From Eretmocerus hayati (Eukaryota > Arthropoda > Insecta > Hymenoptera > Aphelinidae), in contig CM056742.1 in assembly GCA_029851415.1 (NCBI GenBank), positions 83,442,748 through 83,506,747 of the forward strand: a stretch of 64,000 nucleotides of DNA, in the 5' to 3' direction. Positions 1-10,438 of this stretch are shown here, piece by piece. A program made the translations under genes and the position numbers. Below the pieces are notes generated by a model. It searched no databases, was not told the DNA's origin, and saw nothing but the letters and a program-made list of their open reading frames with translations. Position 1 is the first letter of the stretch. Every line of letters begins with the position of its first letter.

Positions 1-87
1 CAAAATGTGATGGAACAACGACCGCTAGGGATATTTTACGTGGTTGGTGAGCATATTGGCTGAACTTTTGATCTCATTCGATAAAAA

Positions 88-432
88 AGCACTGACTTTT
101 TCAGATAAAAACAGCTATCGCTCTGAAACGGGACAAGATATCGACAAGCGATTCAGCGCATTTGGAAGTCAAGACAGGAACTTATCAAATTACACCTTGA
201 AATATATTGAAAATCGCGATCTAGGTTTCCTTCCAGAAAAACATTTTCAAAAAATTTTGAAAACATAAGTGTTAAAGATAAGTGTTATCAGAATTATTCC
301 AGAACCCTGTCCTGGAGAATGGAATTGAGTCGCGATTTTGACGGAGTTTTCAAATGCGCTGAACTTATCGTCGATATCTCTTTCCGCTTCAGAGCTATAG
401 CTCTTTCGATGCGAAGACGTCAGCTCCCGTGT
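88..432. repeat. Imperfect inverted duplication
   Basis: A segment at about 88-165 recurs in reverse complement at about 344-432. Both arms, read outward in opposite directions, encode the same short peptide pattern (F-D-K/E-K-A-L-T ... S-Y-x-S-E-x-x-x-D-I-D ... F-S-A-F), so the arms diverged from one sequence. The family is not recognised. It could be a small foldback element or a remnant of a coding repeat duplicated head to head. Positions 433-719 show nothing recognisable. Confidence 0.6.
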
Positions 433-719
433 CAGCGCTTTTTCATCGAAAAAATAAAAATTCAAACCAATCTGTTCACCAGCTGGACAAAAAAAAATTT
501 TGGGGTTCCGACGGTCGGTTTTTGATCACGTTTTACGATATAAAATCAGTGAAAAATCATGCGCAGAAGATCTGGACATCATGTTTTATCGATCATTCAT
601 TTCACGTGAAATTACTCATCTGTCATTCCTTAGATTATTCCCGTTACCTCATTTTCACGAGCTCAAGTTCACAAATCTACCGCGAAATATTGGAAAGCGC
701 ATAAGTTCTAATATGAAAA

Positions 720-885
720 GGCTGCGCGCAATCCGCCATTTGACCAAATGGCTGGGAAACAGTAGCCGTTTGACCAAAAGGCTGGTTTTAGCCCGCCCGA
801 TTGTAGAATGAACCGTTTTAAACTGAAAAGGCGGCGTTTGGCCAAAAGGCTAGCCTTTTGGCCGAACGGCTGATTCTACCGAAAG
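720..885. repeat. Degenerate AAAAGGCTG motif cluster
   Basis: The motif TTTGACCAAAAGGCTG and its reverse complement CAGCCTTTTGG recur at least six times with variants (for example at 721, 740, 770, 846 and 857). The longest local palindrome is around GGCCAAAAGGCTAGCC. The spacing is irregular, so this is a degenerate minisatellite or a remnant of a palindromic element rather than a clean tandem array. Confidence 0.5.
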
Positions 886-1002
886 GCTGCGACATATCGA
901 CCTAAAAAAAAATTCATTCTCGGCCCACCCTAATGTACACGACCATATGGTCGATCGTGTGCACGATCGTATTTACGAAGGTACATTTGATTATGAATTT
1001 TT

Positions 1003-1222
1003 GGGACACTGGCATCGAAAGCCTATGGTTTCCGCCCCGATACCGGGACAGAAAATGCCGCAATGCCGCCCAGGCTAGAAAACGAGTGAGCATGCGCAGT
1101 AGCCCTCGGGCTGCGCCCTCGGGCCACTACATTGCATGCTCTGACGTTTTCTAACCTGTACGGTGGAGCGGCATTTCACCCTGACATCGCGTCGGAAAGC
1201 CTGGAATTTCGATACAAGTGTC
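1003..1222. repeat. GC-rich palindromic insertion (arm-in-arm)
   Basis: Sequence from 1003 folds back on sequence ending at 1222. Both ends read GACACT...ATCGAAA on opposite strands, and the arms share GAAAATGCCGC/GAAATGCCGC and AGAAAACG blocks. The centre is near 1112 in a CCTCGGG-rich loop. This looks like a MITE-like foldback inserted in the left arm of the larger element. Confidence 0.65.
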
Positions 1223-1246
1223 ACCGGAGAACAGTGTACGCACCTC

Positions 1247-1342
1247 GGGCCAAAAATAACCCATCGCGGCCGCGGGTACGCCGTACTCGCCTACCGGCTC
1301 GTGCGGCAACCTACCCGGGCCGCGATGGGTCACTTTCGGCCC
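1247..1342. repeat. GC-rich hairpin
   Basis: GGGCCAAAAATAACCCATCG at 1247 pairs with the reverse complement of the segment ending at 1342, with few mismatches. The inner arms are rich in CGCGGCC. It sits next to the preceding palindrome in the same inserted block, so the two may be parts of one composite insertion. Confidence 0.7.
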
Positions 1343-3399
1343 TTGTCGCGTAATGTACTATTTTATCAAAACTTGAAAGGAAACAGAGAGCCACAGTGGC
1401 TTGCTGAATCAAGTTGGTAATATCGAAGTAGTTTGAGTAAAATTTCTCGTCATGTTCCCAAATATTCCGTCCGATATCTGTCAAGGATAGCCATCCCATT
1501 TGAATGAATTGGATTCAGTAAGAATATATGTATCCTATGGTCTCCATTCGTGACATGGTTGTTACGATTCCCACCAGTTTGTGTGCAAAAAGAACTTCTC
1601 ACAAAGATTTGTACATAAGCAGATAGATACGCGCTTTATAGAAATTCATTTGTTCATCCATACATGTTCAAAAATATTCCATTTAAACATAGTACGAAGT
1701 TCAACTAACATACTCACCTATAGACATCCAACGAAATGATTAATATCTCTCAAGTTTTCCCTAAAGATATGATGAATGAGTTATAATCACAGTTATGTCA
1801 TGAGAATAAAACATTCAGTAATGAATCAGAGGAACCTTCATACTCTCTCATTCGTGAATTCTTTCCCACGATTTTGAGAGATTTTGAGAGAAGGTCTCAT
1901 ACAAATCTTTCATAGATGCATACAGAATGGCTCTAGAGAATCTGAAAGGGGAAAGAGCCACTCAAAGAACGATGCATCCATCCCAATTGACACAATGATC
2001 TCCTCATTGATCTACTTCATGATCTATCTAATGATAGGATCTCTACGAGAATCATATCAAATTATCTTGAATATTTGAGACTTAAATTAGGATATCAAGA
2101 AAGAATTCGTCAAGTGGATGGTTTTCCAACTCACCCCATACTGATTGCCCATTCACGAGTCTTGAGGAGTTTCCCCGAATCCCTGGAAGAGCACTAATAT
2201 CCCAATATTGGACAAATCTATCACAACGGATAAGTAGTTCTGCCCTCAATTGGCTGTCTGGCTTAGGCCAGAATTGAGAAAAAGGAAGCAGCTCTTCATC
2301 AATCCCCTCCTCTCCACTATCTTCTTGGTCCTCTTGCCCCAGATCCAAGTGTCTCTAACAAATCTAAGGCGTGAGAAGAAATATCAATGGATGATGGGAA
2401 GATGACATGAAATCAACAAAAACCAATGTTCCCATCTTATTGTAAAGACAGCACATATTCCTGGCAACATGGTTGGAACACCTTGTGAATGGTACAGAAT
2501 TATCACTCTGATGGGTTAATGAATAACATACTTGATTCTTACTTCATACTGATACTGATTCATACTTCATACTGAGATGATTCTTCTATAGCGAGTTTGA
2601 CTAGTTGGAAGCTTGGAATTTTAAATCGATCTCCGATCATTACTTAGTTACAGTACCGGGTACTACTCATACCTGAGTTCAAAATGAAGTATATTCCCAA
2701 CACTTGTATGGAATAGTAATTTCGTGCTAGTTCGTTATAATCTTCCAAACTCGTAGAAGAGTATTCTCACATAAGACAGTGCATCAGTTTCTTTGATTCA
2801 TCACTGATTATTCTGATACGTAAGAATGAAATGTTTCATTTCCATGACATAACTGTCATTATAACCCAGCCATGTTATGTTTAGGAAAAAGTTGAGAGAT
2901 ATTAATCATTTTGTTTGATGTTTAGAGATAAGTATGTCAGTTGAACTTTGTACTACGTTCAAATGTAATATTCTTGGACATGTATGTATGAACAAATGAT
3001 TCCTGTGAAGCACGTATTTCTTTGCTCATGGACAAATCTTTGTGAATAGTTCTTTTTGCACACAAACTGGTGGAGATCGAAACGTCCATGTAACGAATGA
3101 AGGCTATGAAATATCAAACCCTCATAAACTCTTCCTGAATCCGATTTATTCCAATGAGATGGCTATCCTTGACAGATATCGGACGGAATATTTGGGAACA
3201 TAACAGAAAATATAATCAAACTACTCCAATATCACCGTCTTAATTCAGCAAGCAACTGTGACTTTCTGCTTCCCTTCAAGTTTTGACAAGAAATTCATAA
3301 TCGAATGTACGTTCGTATATACGATCCGGCATACGGTCGCTCACACGATCAGCATACAATCGTGGTTACGATCGTATGTCAATATTTCCAGTAGGGTCT

Positions 3400-4200
3400 C
3401 CCATCATCCCGTGCTTCGAGCCGATAGCCTCACTACCACCCCACGCGTTGTGTTCATCCCCTACTAGTAACGGACTTTCATTGAATAAAATCCTCCACCC
3501 CAGTCCGAAATTACAAAAATACATAACTTACATCAATTATGCTGGAGACAGCATTAGTTTGGAATGTGTGCCGACATTGCAAAAATGTTTGGGAAAATTC
3601 TTGTCCATCCGGACGATCGACATGTCCAAGCTACTTTCGGGAGAAATTCCCCTGATGAGCAATTGCTTGTTCACATCCTCATAACTGTCGTGTATGGACA
3701 AACCTGTTCTCCTTATCTAACATGGAGAGTCTTAGCACAACTAGCTACTGATAAAGACTTTAAGTACCCCCTTGGTGCTCCTGTCTTGCAAAATAATATA
3801 TTCGTAGATGATTCATTCATCGGCACTGATTACCCCAATGAAGCTTTCGCTATCCGTGATCAGCTGATCAACCTCGATGCTGCTGCTCAGCTTACCCTTC
3901 GCAAGTGGGCAGGCAATTCTCTCGAGCCATCATCAGGTCTCTCGACCGATGATCATGGCGTAACTGTTGATATAGCAAGTGAGCCCGAGACTGATATAAA
4001 AGTCATCGGCATTTCTTGATCACCAGCGCAAGATATCTTCAATGTCGCACCTGTGACATAGGTCACCAAACGAACGATATTCGCATCGGTCGGTAAACTT
4101 TTTGACCCGTTTGGCTGGCTAGCGCCCACTATTGTCTGTGCAAACGCACTCATGCAGTCCCCTTGGCCACTCAAAATTGGCTGGGACCAGACCAGTTTGA
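3400..4200 (+). pseudogene. BEL/Pao pol fragment: reverse transcriptase (broken)
   Basis: This fragment would have reverse-transcribed the genomic RNA of a BEL/Pao retrotransposon. Visible blocks in order are HHPVLRADS...RVVF (about 3405-3455), TSNGLSLNKILHPSPKLQ (3466 on), ADIAKMF...VHPDDR (3570 on), TVVYGQTCSPYL, the catalytic-type F-V-D-D (about 3802-3815), LRKWAGN, and after two in-frame stops TKRTIF...DPFGWLAP (to about 4150). A frameshift near 3460 and another near 3560 split the N-terminal part, and TGA (4017) and TAG (about 4060) interrupt the rest. The 5' part of the element (gag, protease) is missing; its left edge is the foldback element. Clearly non-functional. Confidence 0.88.
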
Positions 4201-4203
4201 GGG

Positions 4204-4400
4204 GTAAGTGTTACTCTCCGTGGTCTCAAGCAGTAAGAGATAATCTTCGTGGCGTTGAGGCGTAAGTGTTGATCATCGTGGCGTGCACAGTAAGTGTTAA
4301 TCTTCGTGGCCGTAACAAAGCAAATGCCAATCTTCGGCCCCCGTGTTAGTCTTCGTGGGCGTTAGCGGATGTGTTCATCTTCGTAAGAGGCGTCGATAAG
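4204..4400 (+). repeat. Minisatellite in place of the Pao RNase H region
   Basis: A degenerate unit of roughly 30-35 bases (core GTAAGTGTTAATCTTCGTGG) repeats about six times. It lies between the RT/connection part and the integrase of the same Pao element. No RNase H motif can be read here, so the domain was deleted or overwritten by tandem expansion. Confidence 0.7.
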
Positions 4401-4484
4401 TACTCTCCTTTCTTATCTGATGACATTTGGGAAACCAGCGACTTCCGGATCAACTATATCTAATTCCGGACGTTTTGTTCGGAA

Positions 4485-5787
4485 ATGGAGATTTTGAGTC
4501 AGAAGTCAGAACTTCAAAGATTATCGGAACTTGTTGAGCTCACCCCTTTCATCGATCAAGATGGCATTCTCCGAGTTGGAGGCCCATTTGAGCACTTGAT
4601 ACTGCCCATGCGCGCAGGAATATCCTGCGATCCTTCCCCCCATCGTGTTACCGAGCTGATTCCTGCCCAATTGCACCTGAATTCGTTACACCCGGGCACA
4701 AATCTGGTACTCACTGTCCTGCGCCAACAATATTGGATTCTTGGTGCACGAAACTTCGTCCGATCCTATTTCTACAAGTGCGTCATTTGCATCAGATATC
4801 GTAGGAATCTCATAAACCAGATGATGGCTAACCTCCCCGAGGCTCGGTGTACTTCCTCGAGTCCGTTCACTTATACAGGAGTTGACTACGCAGGACCTCA
4901 TTACGTTCGAAATCATTCTGGACGAGGATTGAATTCACACAAGGCGTACATTTTGAATTTTGTTTGCTTCGCGACACGTGCTACTCATCTCGGATTGGTA
5001 AGATGACTATTCCACCCCGACCTTTTTGGCCGCGCTCGATCGCTTCGTATCACATCGTGGACTGCCATCCGACATATATCGTGACAATGGTAAGAATCTT
5101 GTAGGCGCCAATCGAGAACTGCGATCGAACTACAAGAAAACCATTCACGATCCGTCACTTCACGCCCGTCTGACTGCCGACGGAATCAATTGGCACTCTT
5201 CACTTCGATCAGGCCCACATTTTGGTGGTCTGTGGGAGACCGGCGTGAAAAGTGTAAAATTACACCTCAGAAAAATCGTTGGTACGCATACCCACACAAT
5301 TCATGAATTTCAAACGATGTTGTGTAAAATGGAATGCTGTTTGAATTCGCGTCCAACAACAGCCCTGGATTATGATCGTGGAAATTTGTCAGCTCTTACG
5401 CCCGGGCATTTTTCGATTGGCAAGCCGCTGAAAGCTATGCCCACTCTTCCCCTTCTGGATACCCCAGAATGTAGGCTTACTCAATGGCAGTTGGTGCGTC
5501 AATTGGCCCAAAAGTTTTGGGAAATTTGGTCGAGCGAATATCTACATTCGCTCCAAAAACGTAAAAAACGGATCACTCCACAGCCTGAAATTTTCATCGG
5601 CGATCTAGTATTGATTGCGGATGATAAAGCGCCTCCCACTCTCTGTATGTTAGGTCGCGCCATCAAGCCAGACCTGGGTCCAGATGGACGTAATCAAGTT
5701 GTACGTGTAAAAACAGTACAGTCTGAGTACAACCGACCAATTGCAAAGTTATGTAAGTCACTCATTAGCTACAATGATTCAAGTTGA
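4485..5787 (+). pseudogene. BEL/Pao pol fragment: integrase
   Basis: The integrase region of the same element, in two frames joined by a 1-base shift near 5000. The first part (4485-5006) carries the pre-integrase region (FIDQDGILRVGG), a CVICIRYRR zinc-type segment and the first catalytic aspartate in GVDYAGP. The second part (from about 5008, frame of 5026-5787) carries the second aspartate in YRDNGKNLVGAN and the glutamate in FGGLWETGVKSVK, followed by LNSRPTTAL, LTPGHF and a C-terminal GDLVLIADD segment. All three D,D,E residues are present, so decay is recent enough to leave the catalytic triad readable. The frame closes at 5787. Confidence 0.9.
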
Positions 5788-6094
5788 ATTTGAGAAAAGC
5801 AATTTTTATCTCTATTTTTCCTCAGCATTTTGAATTTGTATTCGATTTCAATTTTCTCGATTTGCCCCCGCCCCCTCTCAAAGTAATTGCCCTCGCCCGT
5901 CCGAAACATTTTTCTGCGAAATTTCCAATCTAGCACGCGGGAATATGTTCAGGATTCGAATATTTGTACAGCGAGATACGTTCACTCGTTTCCACCCGAA
6001 ATAGTTGTATTATATTGAGTTTAATGTCACCAATACCACAATAGCCGTGCGTATGCCTTACCTCTTCGCGGTAGAGCTCGCGGATGCTCCAAAT

Positions 6095-6760
6095 CAGTTC
6101 AGCCTTGGCCAAGGCCCACGGCGAATCTTTTGTTCAGCTCGTACACGCGACGATCGCTCAGTATAAACTCATATATCGAGTTTCGGCCGATCATATCGAC
6201 CGAAGTACTTTCTGTGAGTAATCGCGGATTATGTGAAAAGTGCATCCTCGCACAATTGATTCAGCAGACTTTACGCGAGTGACGAACTGTGTATTTAGAT
6301 CTTAAGCTTAGTGGATGAATGTGATTTATTGTGAAGTTACGCAGAATCTACGAATCACTGGCTAGATCACCCACCTCGCTCCAGACTCCTGATCCTCTCG
6401 TTTCAACGCCGGGGGCGAGCACCTCAACTCCCGAAGTGATGAACATGGGCAATCTCAAATCATCCCCCCTTGACAGCGTTTAGTACTTCAATATCTCGTG
6501 CGCGAATTGCAACTCTACCCAATATTTTTGCATCAAGATTTCAGTCACGTCAAGACACTTCAATCGATTATCGATTGAACGACTCATCTCGAGACTTTTG
6601 ACTCGGTTCCCATTTCGACTATATCAGTATGTAGCAGACTCAAGTAGACTGTAAAAGACGAGCAGAATATTCACTTTGCTTTGATTCTGTACCTGAATGA
6701 GTATTTCCTTCTTCTCGAGGTCCCCTTGCAGCCTCCTGGGCCTAGCACGGGAGGCCCTCT
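6095..6760 (+). repeat. Dispersed LTR-like repeat, copy 1 (parts A and B contiguous)
   Basis: Part A (about 6095-6441) recurs in reverse complement at 46437-46770, and part B (about 6445-6760) recurs directly at 48300-48640. Part A contains CAGTATAAAC followed by a long GC-moderate leader, which looks like an LTR promoter region. The position just downstream of a plus-strand BEL/Pao integrase makes a 3' LTR possible, but the second LTR and the target duplication were not found. The A/B junction lies at CCCGAAG | TGATGAACATGGG. The stretch 5788-6094 is pyrimidine-rich and has no gene. Confidence 0.6.
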
Positions 6761-7716
6761 CACCACCTTGGTGTGAAGGCTTGCGTTCGAATTTTTCCTC
6801 TTCTTATGGATCCCAGCTCCCCTGGAGTAATCTACGCCATAGTTTGCAGCCATGGGATGCCTCTCTCCAATACCGATAAGGCTGATATTACCTGTCTCAC
6901 GAAGTGAGCCATCGGATCCGCTGTTTCCTTCGCGTTCCGAAGAGAGCCTTTCCATGATTTGGTGAGACTCAAACTCCAATGCCAGTAAGGCGGACATTCT
7001 CCGCATCTCCCCGTGCACTGAATAAGGCACGCCGGGTTGGCTTACTGACTCTCTACGTTACCCACCCCGCCCCCTGCTTCGCATTCGTTCAAGGCCCGCT
7101 AATCGAATAGTGTGGAATGGGAGAACCCAGGATTCCTCTGAAGGATAATTCCGGGGAAACGCCATTCCAAAGCAGGCGGGATGTGATGGGTTCTTTTCCC
7201 GTCGAAAAGATCAAAAAAAAATTCCCGAGTGATCTCGCCGGGAATGACTCTCCTAAGAATGTTGATTCCGAAGCTAGCACGCTACCGACAGAGCCAACAC
7301 TGCTCCACCTGAATGACTATTTCTTTCACTCTACTACAAAGATTAAATGCCCATTGAGCTAATCGTAATCGTAGATCTCCTAGTGAAAGAGCCGCCTAAT
7401 GTGTGTTTTCTTGTTCACAGTCAACCGAAGATAATGGGCCAAAAGCCAATATGCGTGTCATTCTTGCTAGTGTGCAGTGTCAAAAAGATTCCACAAATAT
7501 GTTGGGACATTTCAGGATTTGATATAAGGGGAATGAATGCCAGCATCAGATTGGATTCCAATAAAGCGAGGACTTTCAATTTCAATTCCCTTCGAAATTA
7601 TGAGTTGAACCTTACTGTGAAGCCATCGTGAATATCTCAAAGAAGTGTTCATAACCTACTCTAGTTCGAGAATCAGACTGCCACCGATAAATCACCCGAA
7701 ATGCTCTTACTATCTT
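6761..7716. other. Unassigned segment
   Basis: Open frames here are short (119 codons or fewer) and overlap on both strands: 6671-7030 minus and 7117-7362 plus. None shows a recognisable domain. No repeat boundary was seen. It may be more of the element flanking copy 1 of the LTR-like repeat. Confidence 0.3.
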
Positions 7717-7751
7717 ATCAGAAACCTGTTCGTGTCGAACAGGTTTCTGAT
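7717..7751. repeat. Perfect 16-bp-arm hairpin
   Basis: ATCAGAAACCTGTTCG at 7717-7732 is followed after three bases (TGT) by its exact reverse complement at 7736-7751. Confidence 0.9.
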
Positions 7752-7784
7752 GAAGGGTTTGTCTTCCACATTGAGATGTTTGTT

Positions 7785-7817
7785 ATGAGACTGTTCAGTC
7801 CTATTGAACAGTCTCAT
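7785..7817. repeat. Perfect 13-bp-arm hairpin
   Basis: ATGAGACTGTTCA at 7785-7797 pairs exactly with TGAACAGTCTCAT at 7805-7817 across a seven-base loop. It lies 34 bases after the previous hairpin and has a different arm sequence. Confidence 0.9.
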
Positions 7818-8110
7818 GATGGCTGTCTGTAGACACTTAATGTGATGTATCATACTTTCAATCCAAGTTACTGTCATGCAATAGTCTCGAGCAGACTCTT
7901 ACTTATACTGTCTTAGCGTAGCCCTCACATTCTCGCTATGGACTTGATTGAGACCTGGCTGGGATGAGATAATTCCTGAATAGGTCAAGAAAAATGTACG
8001 AAGGTGATGTGTTTAACCAAAAGTATCATCGAGGTACAGTAGCACATTAACACTCTTGTTGTAAATTGGTGAGTTCAACTTGGACCAATTCTCTATTGCG
8101 GAGTCATTCA

Positions 8111-8164
8111 ATGTAGAAACTGTATCCATACATCCATCTAGATGTATGGATACAGTTTCTACAT
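8111..8164. repeat. Perfect 24-bp-arm hairpin
   Basis: The 24 bases at 8111-8134 (start ATGTAGAAACTG, end CCATACATC) are the exact reverse complement of 8141-8164, with a six-base loop CATCTA. It is the most perfect inverted repeat in the window and implies either very recent formation or an active correction process. Nothing else was recognised between 7818 and 8110 or from 8165 to 8814. Confidence 0.95.
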
Positions 8165-8814
8165 GTACTTGGAGGATCATCCTATGTGGGATCGAAGGAC
8201 GTGTCACGTGATTCTATTGAATCTTCATTCTCCTCAAGATGCGTTTGCATGTATTGCTTCAACGTTTGAGCGTGTCAATAGTCACCAAATTCAAGTTGAA
8301 ATTTATGCTAGTTCTCAGTTCCCAAATAGTGCTGGGGAATACATGCATTGCCATCAATCATGTTCCATTCATTGATCACTAATTAGTCAGTAGTTTTGGT
8401 CGTTAGCATCCTCTCTCTCGTTGAAAAGCGGACCAACTTGTGTGGGGCACTAGTAGTGAATTACACCACTACAAATGAACTCGGGAGTTTTTGGATCATT
8501 TCGAGTCAAATTTCATCAACTTATTCTAAGTTTCACAATCAAAAGTCCTAAGTTCTACTGCACCTGCTCCCTCCGCTATGATTGGAAAATATCTATCTTG
8601 GAATCAGGCACAGTGTCGCTTATTTGAGGGATGATCTTCATGGATAAGATACAGAAACGGTCTCAAGGGTTCTTTTACATGCTACTATTCACGACTCATG
8701 TTCTCAGATCTGAAGATTTTTGATCGCTGCTAGACCCGAGTGCTGGAATCATCCTCCTTCCCACCTCCTCCTTTTGCTGGAGTCTAACTCGGCAAGTATG
8801 ACGATCCTTTTCCC

Positions 8815-9465
8815 CCATGACTTCATCTGGGATTTACATATGAATTTCAACACTTGAAAATCATGAGATCAGGGGGAACTTGTCGAGTGAATGTTGAGCA
8901 GGATTTGAACGTGTAACAATGGGGCAGAGATCTAAGAATATTAATTCCAATTCTGGAAGATATGTCGAGTAAGTTTTTTTCTGAACATGAAACGCATAAA
9001 GAATAGTTGAATACATCGCAATTCGATCATCTCTACAATGGTGACTCAACTTGAGTTACCCACCATCTCTTTCATTCACTGAATATTCCGAGAATGACGA
9101 TCCATCTAGATCAATAAGGAGGAAACGGGCGCGAGAAAATATCGATCCAGCATTGATCGTTCCAGTTACGTGTTAGTAGAGATGGTGAGTAACTCAAGTT
9201 GAGTCACGACTGTAGAGATGATGAAATCGTCATGTATTCAACTATTTTCCACGCGTTTCACTTCCAGATAGCACAAAAAACTTTTTCGACATATTTTCCC
9301 TGATTTCATGACTCTCGACAGTTGAAATTGATATTCTTCGATCTCTTTCTATTCGTTTCACATTCAGACTCTGCTGAACATTCACTCGACATGTTGCCTC
9401 TGAGCACATATCTCTCAAGAGTTGGGATTCATATCTCTATCTCAGATGAAGTTACGAGGGGAAAA
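8815..9465. mobile_element. Foldback element
   Basis: The arm at 8815-9070 is the diverged reverse complement of 9179-9465. The inner ends match over AGAGATGGTG(G/A)GTAACTCAAG (9051-9070 and 9179-9200). Outward, both arms carry GTATTCAACTATT, CGTTTCA, TCGACATAT and CATTCACTCGACA blocks. The loop (about 9071-9178) has no gene. No transposase is present. The family is unknown and no target duplication could be assigned. Confidence 0.75.
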
Positions 9466-10216
9466 GATGTGCGAAAAATCAAGTGGGATGAAGGAAGATA
9501 CAGGACATTGTCATATTACATGATTGAGATCTTGGTTTAGGAATCCACTGTTACATGACCCAGCATCAATCACATTAACCCTACTTAGGAAACTGTAGGC
9601 CTATGATGATGAACACGACTTCTGTTTGAAGTTACCATGATCTCTCTATCTGATCGTTGTCCGAAGAACCAAGGCTCCCTACTGTCACAACAGACCATGT
9701 CAAAATGTAATTCGCTCGTTTGCGAGGATTTTTTTGACATGAAATCGATAGTATCCCATATCGCCTCGTGTTCAAATGAATTGTAGGGATCGGTAAATGG
9801 GACGGACGTGGAATTTGGAGGTGAGATATTACATACCCATTTGGCTAGGCTGTCTATATCTTTGTTATCCGGAATTTTTCATGAGCAGGAATCAGGGAGA
9901 ATTCGATGCTGGTTCCATGAGGATTGTTCCCCATAGATTCAAGGTACTTCTTCTTAATATTTAGAACGGCCGAAAATTGATTCGAACATCATATTCCGTT
10001 GCTCTGGGCGATTTCCGGGCGCTGAGAGAGTTACTGAGGATGATTATGTTTGGCTTCAACCATGTCTAATGCCTCGTTGAGTGCGATGCGACTATAGATA
10101 TGTCTGATGTCTCGTTAAGTGTGATGCCCTCTACCATATAGATATATGCATTCTTATCGATAGAATTCGTGACTATAATACCCAAACTGGGCCAAGAGCT
10201 GGCTGGAAGGAACGCC
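9466..10216. other. Unassigned segment
   Basis: No gene, repeat boundary or motif was recognised. One short direct similarity (TCTAATGCCTCGTT / TCTGATGTCTCGTT near 10065 and 10100) is visible. Confidence 0.3.
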
Positions 10217-10438
10217 TCAGCATCGGGGAATCTGCTGGACGCTTGATGAATGTCTTGAGAACCTCGATGTTGAGACTACCGTATCTAGAGGTCTGGATTC
10301 ATGTGCCGAAGAAAACATCGAACAAAACTTCGGCCAATCATTGAATGTTCCATCGAACGGTTGAATTCTCATGGGTGCTAATCGAGCAGCTTCGAATTCC
10401 GACATGACAATCTGAGTGGTTTTGAGAAGATTCAACAA
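10217..10438 (-). pseudogene. Possible BEL/Pao gag scrap
   Basis: A 73-codon frame. Its N-terminal half reads RLAPMRIQPFDGTFNDWPKF, which resembles the conserved gag segment of Pao elements (L-P-x-I-x-x-P-x-F-D-G-x-x-x-x-W-x-x-F). The rest does not match. No other part of the element was found next to it, so this is at best a short relic; chance similarity is possible. Confidence 0.45.

Larger units (their letters stand above)
931..3390. mobile_element. Large foldback element with ~0.5-kb terminal inverted repeats
   Basis: The left arm (931-1000 plus about 1360-1850) matches the reverse complement of the right arm (about 2810-3390) almost continuously, with visible substitutions. The outermost part is a GATCGT-rich palindromic stretch present at both ends. 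The left arm is interrupted at about 1000-1360 by GC-rich sequence absent from the right arm, so a later insertion is nested there. The central 1850-2810 carries only short open frames; the best is a 88-codon acidic frame on the minus strand at 2082-2348 with no recognisable domain. No transposase was seen, so the element looks non-autonomous. Superfamily unknown. The right end directly abuts BEL/Pao RT sequence, suggesting insertion into that element or a rearrangement. Confidence 0.72.

Noticed and set aside
4204..4400. CRISPR-like array
   Set aside because: Units are degenerate, the spacers are not unique, and the setting is a eukaryotic retrotransposon. It is a minisatellite.
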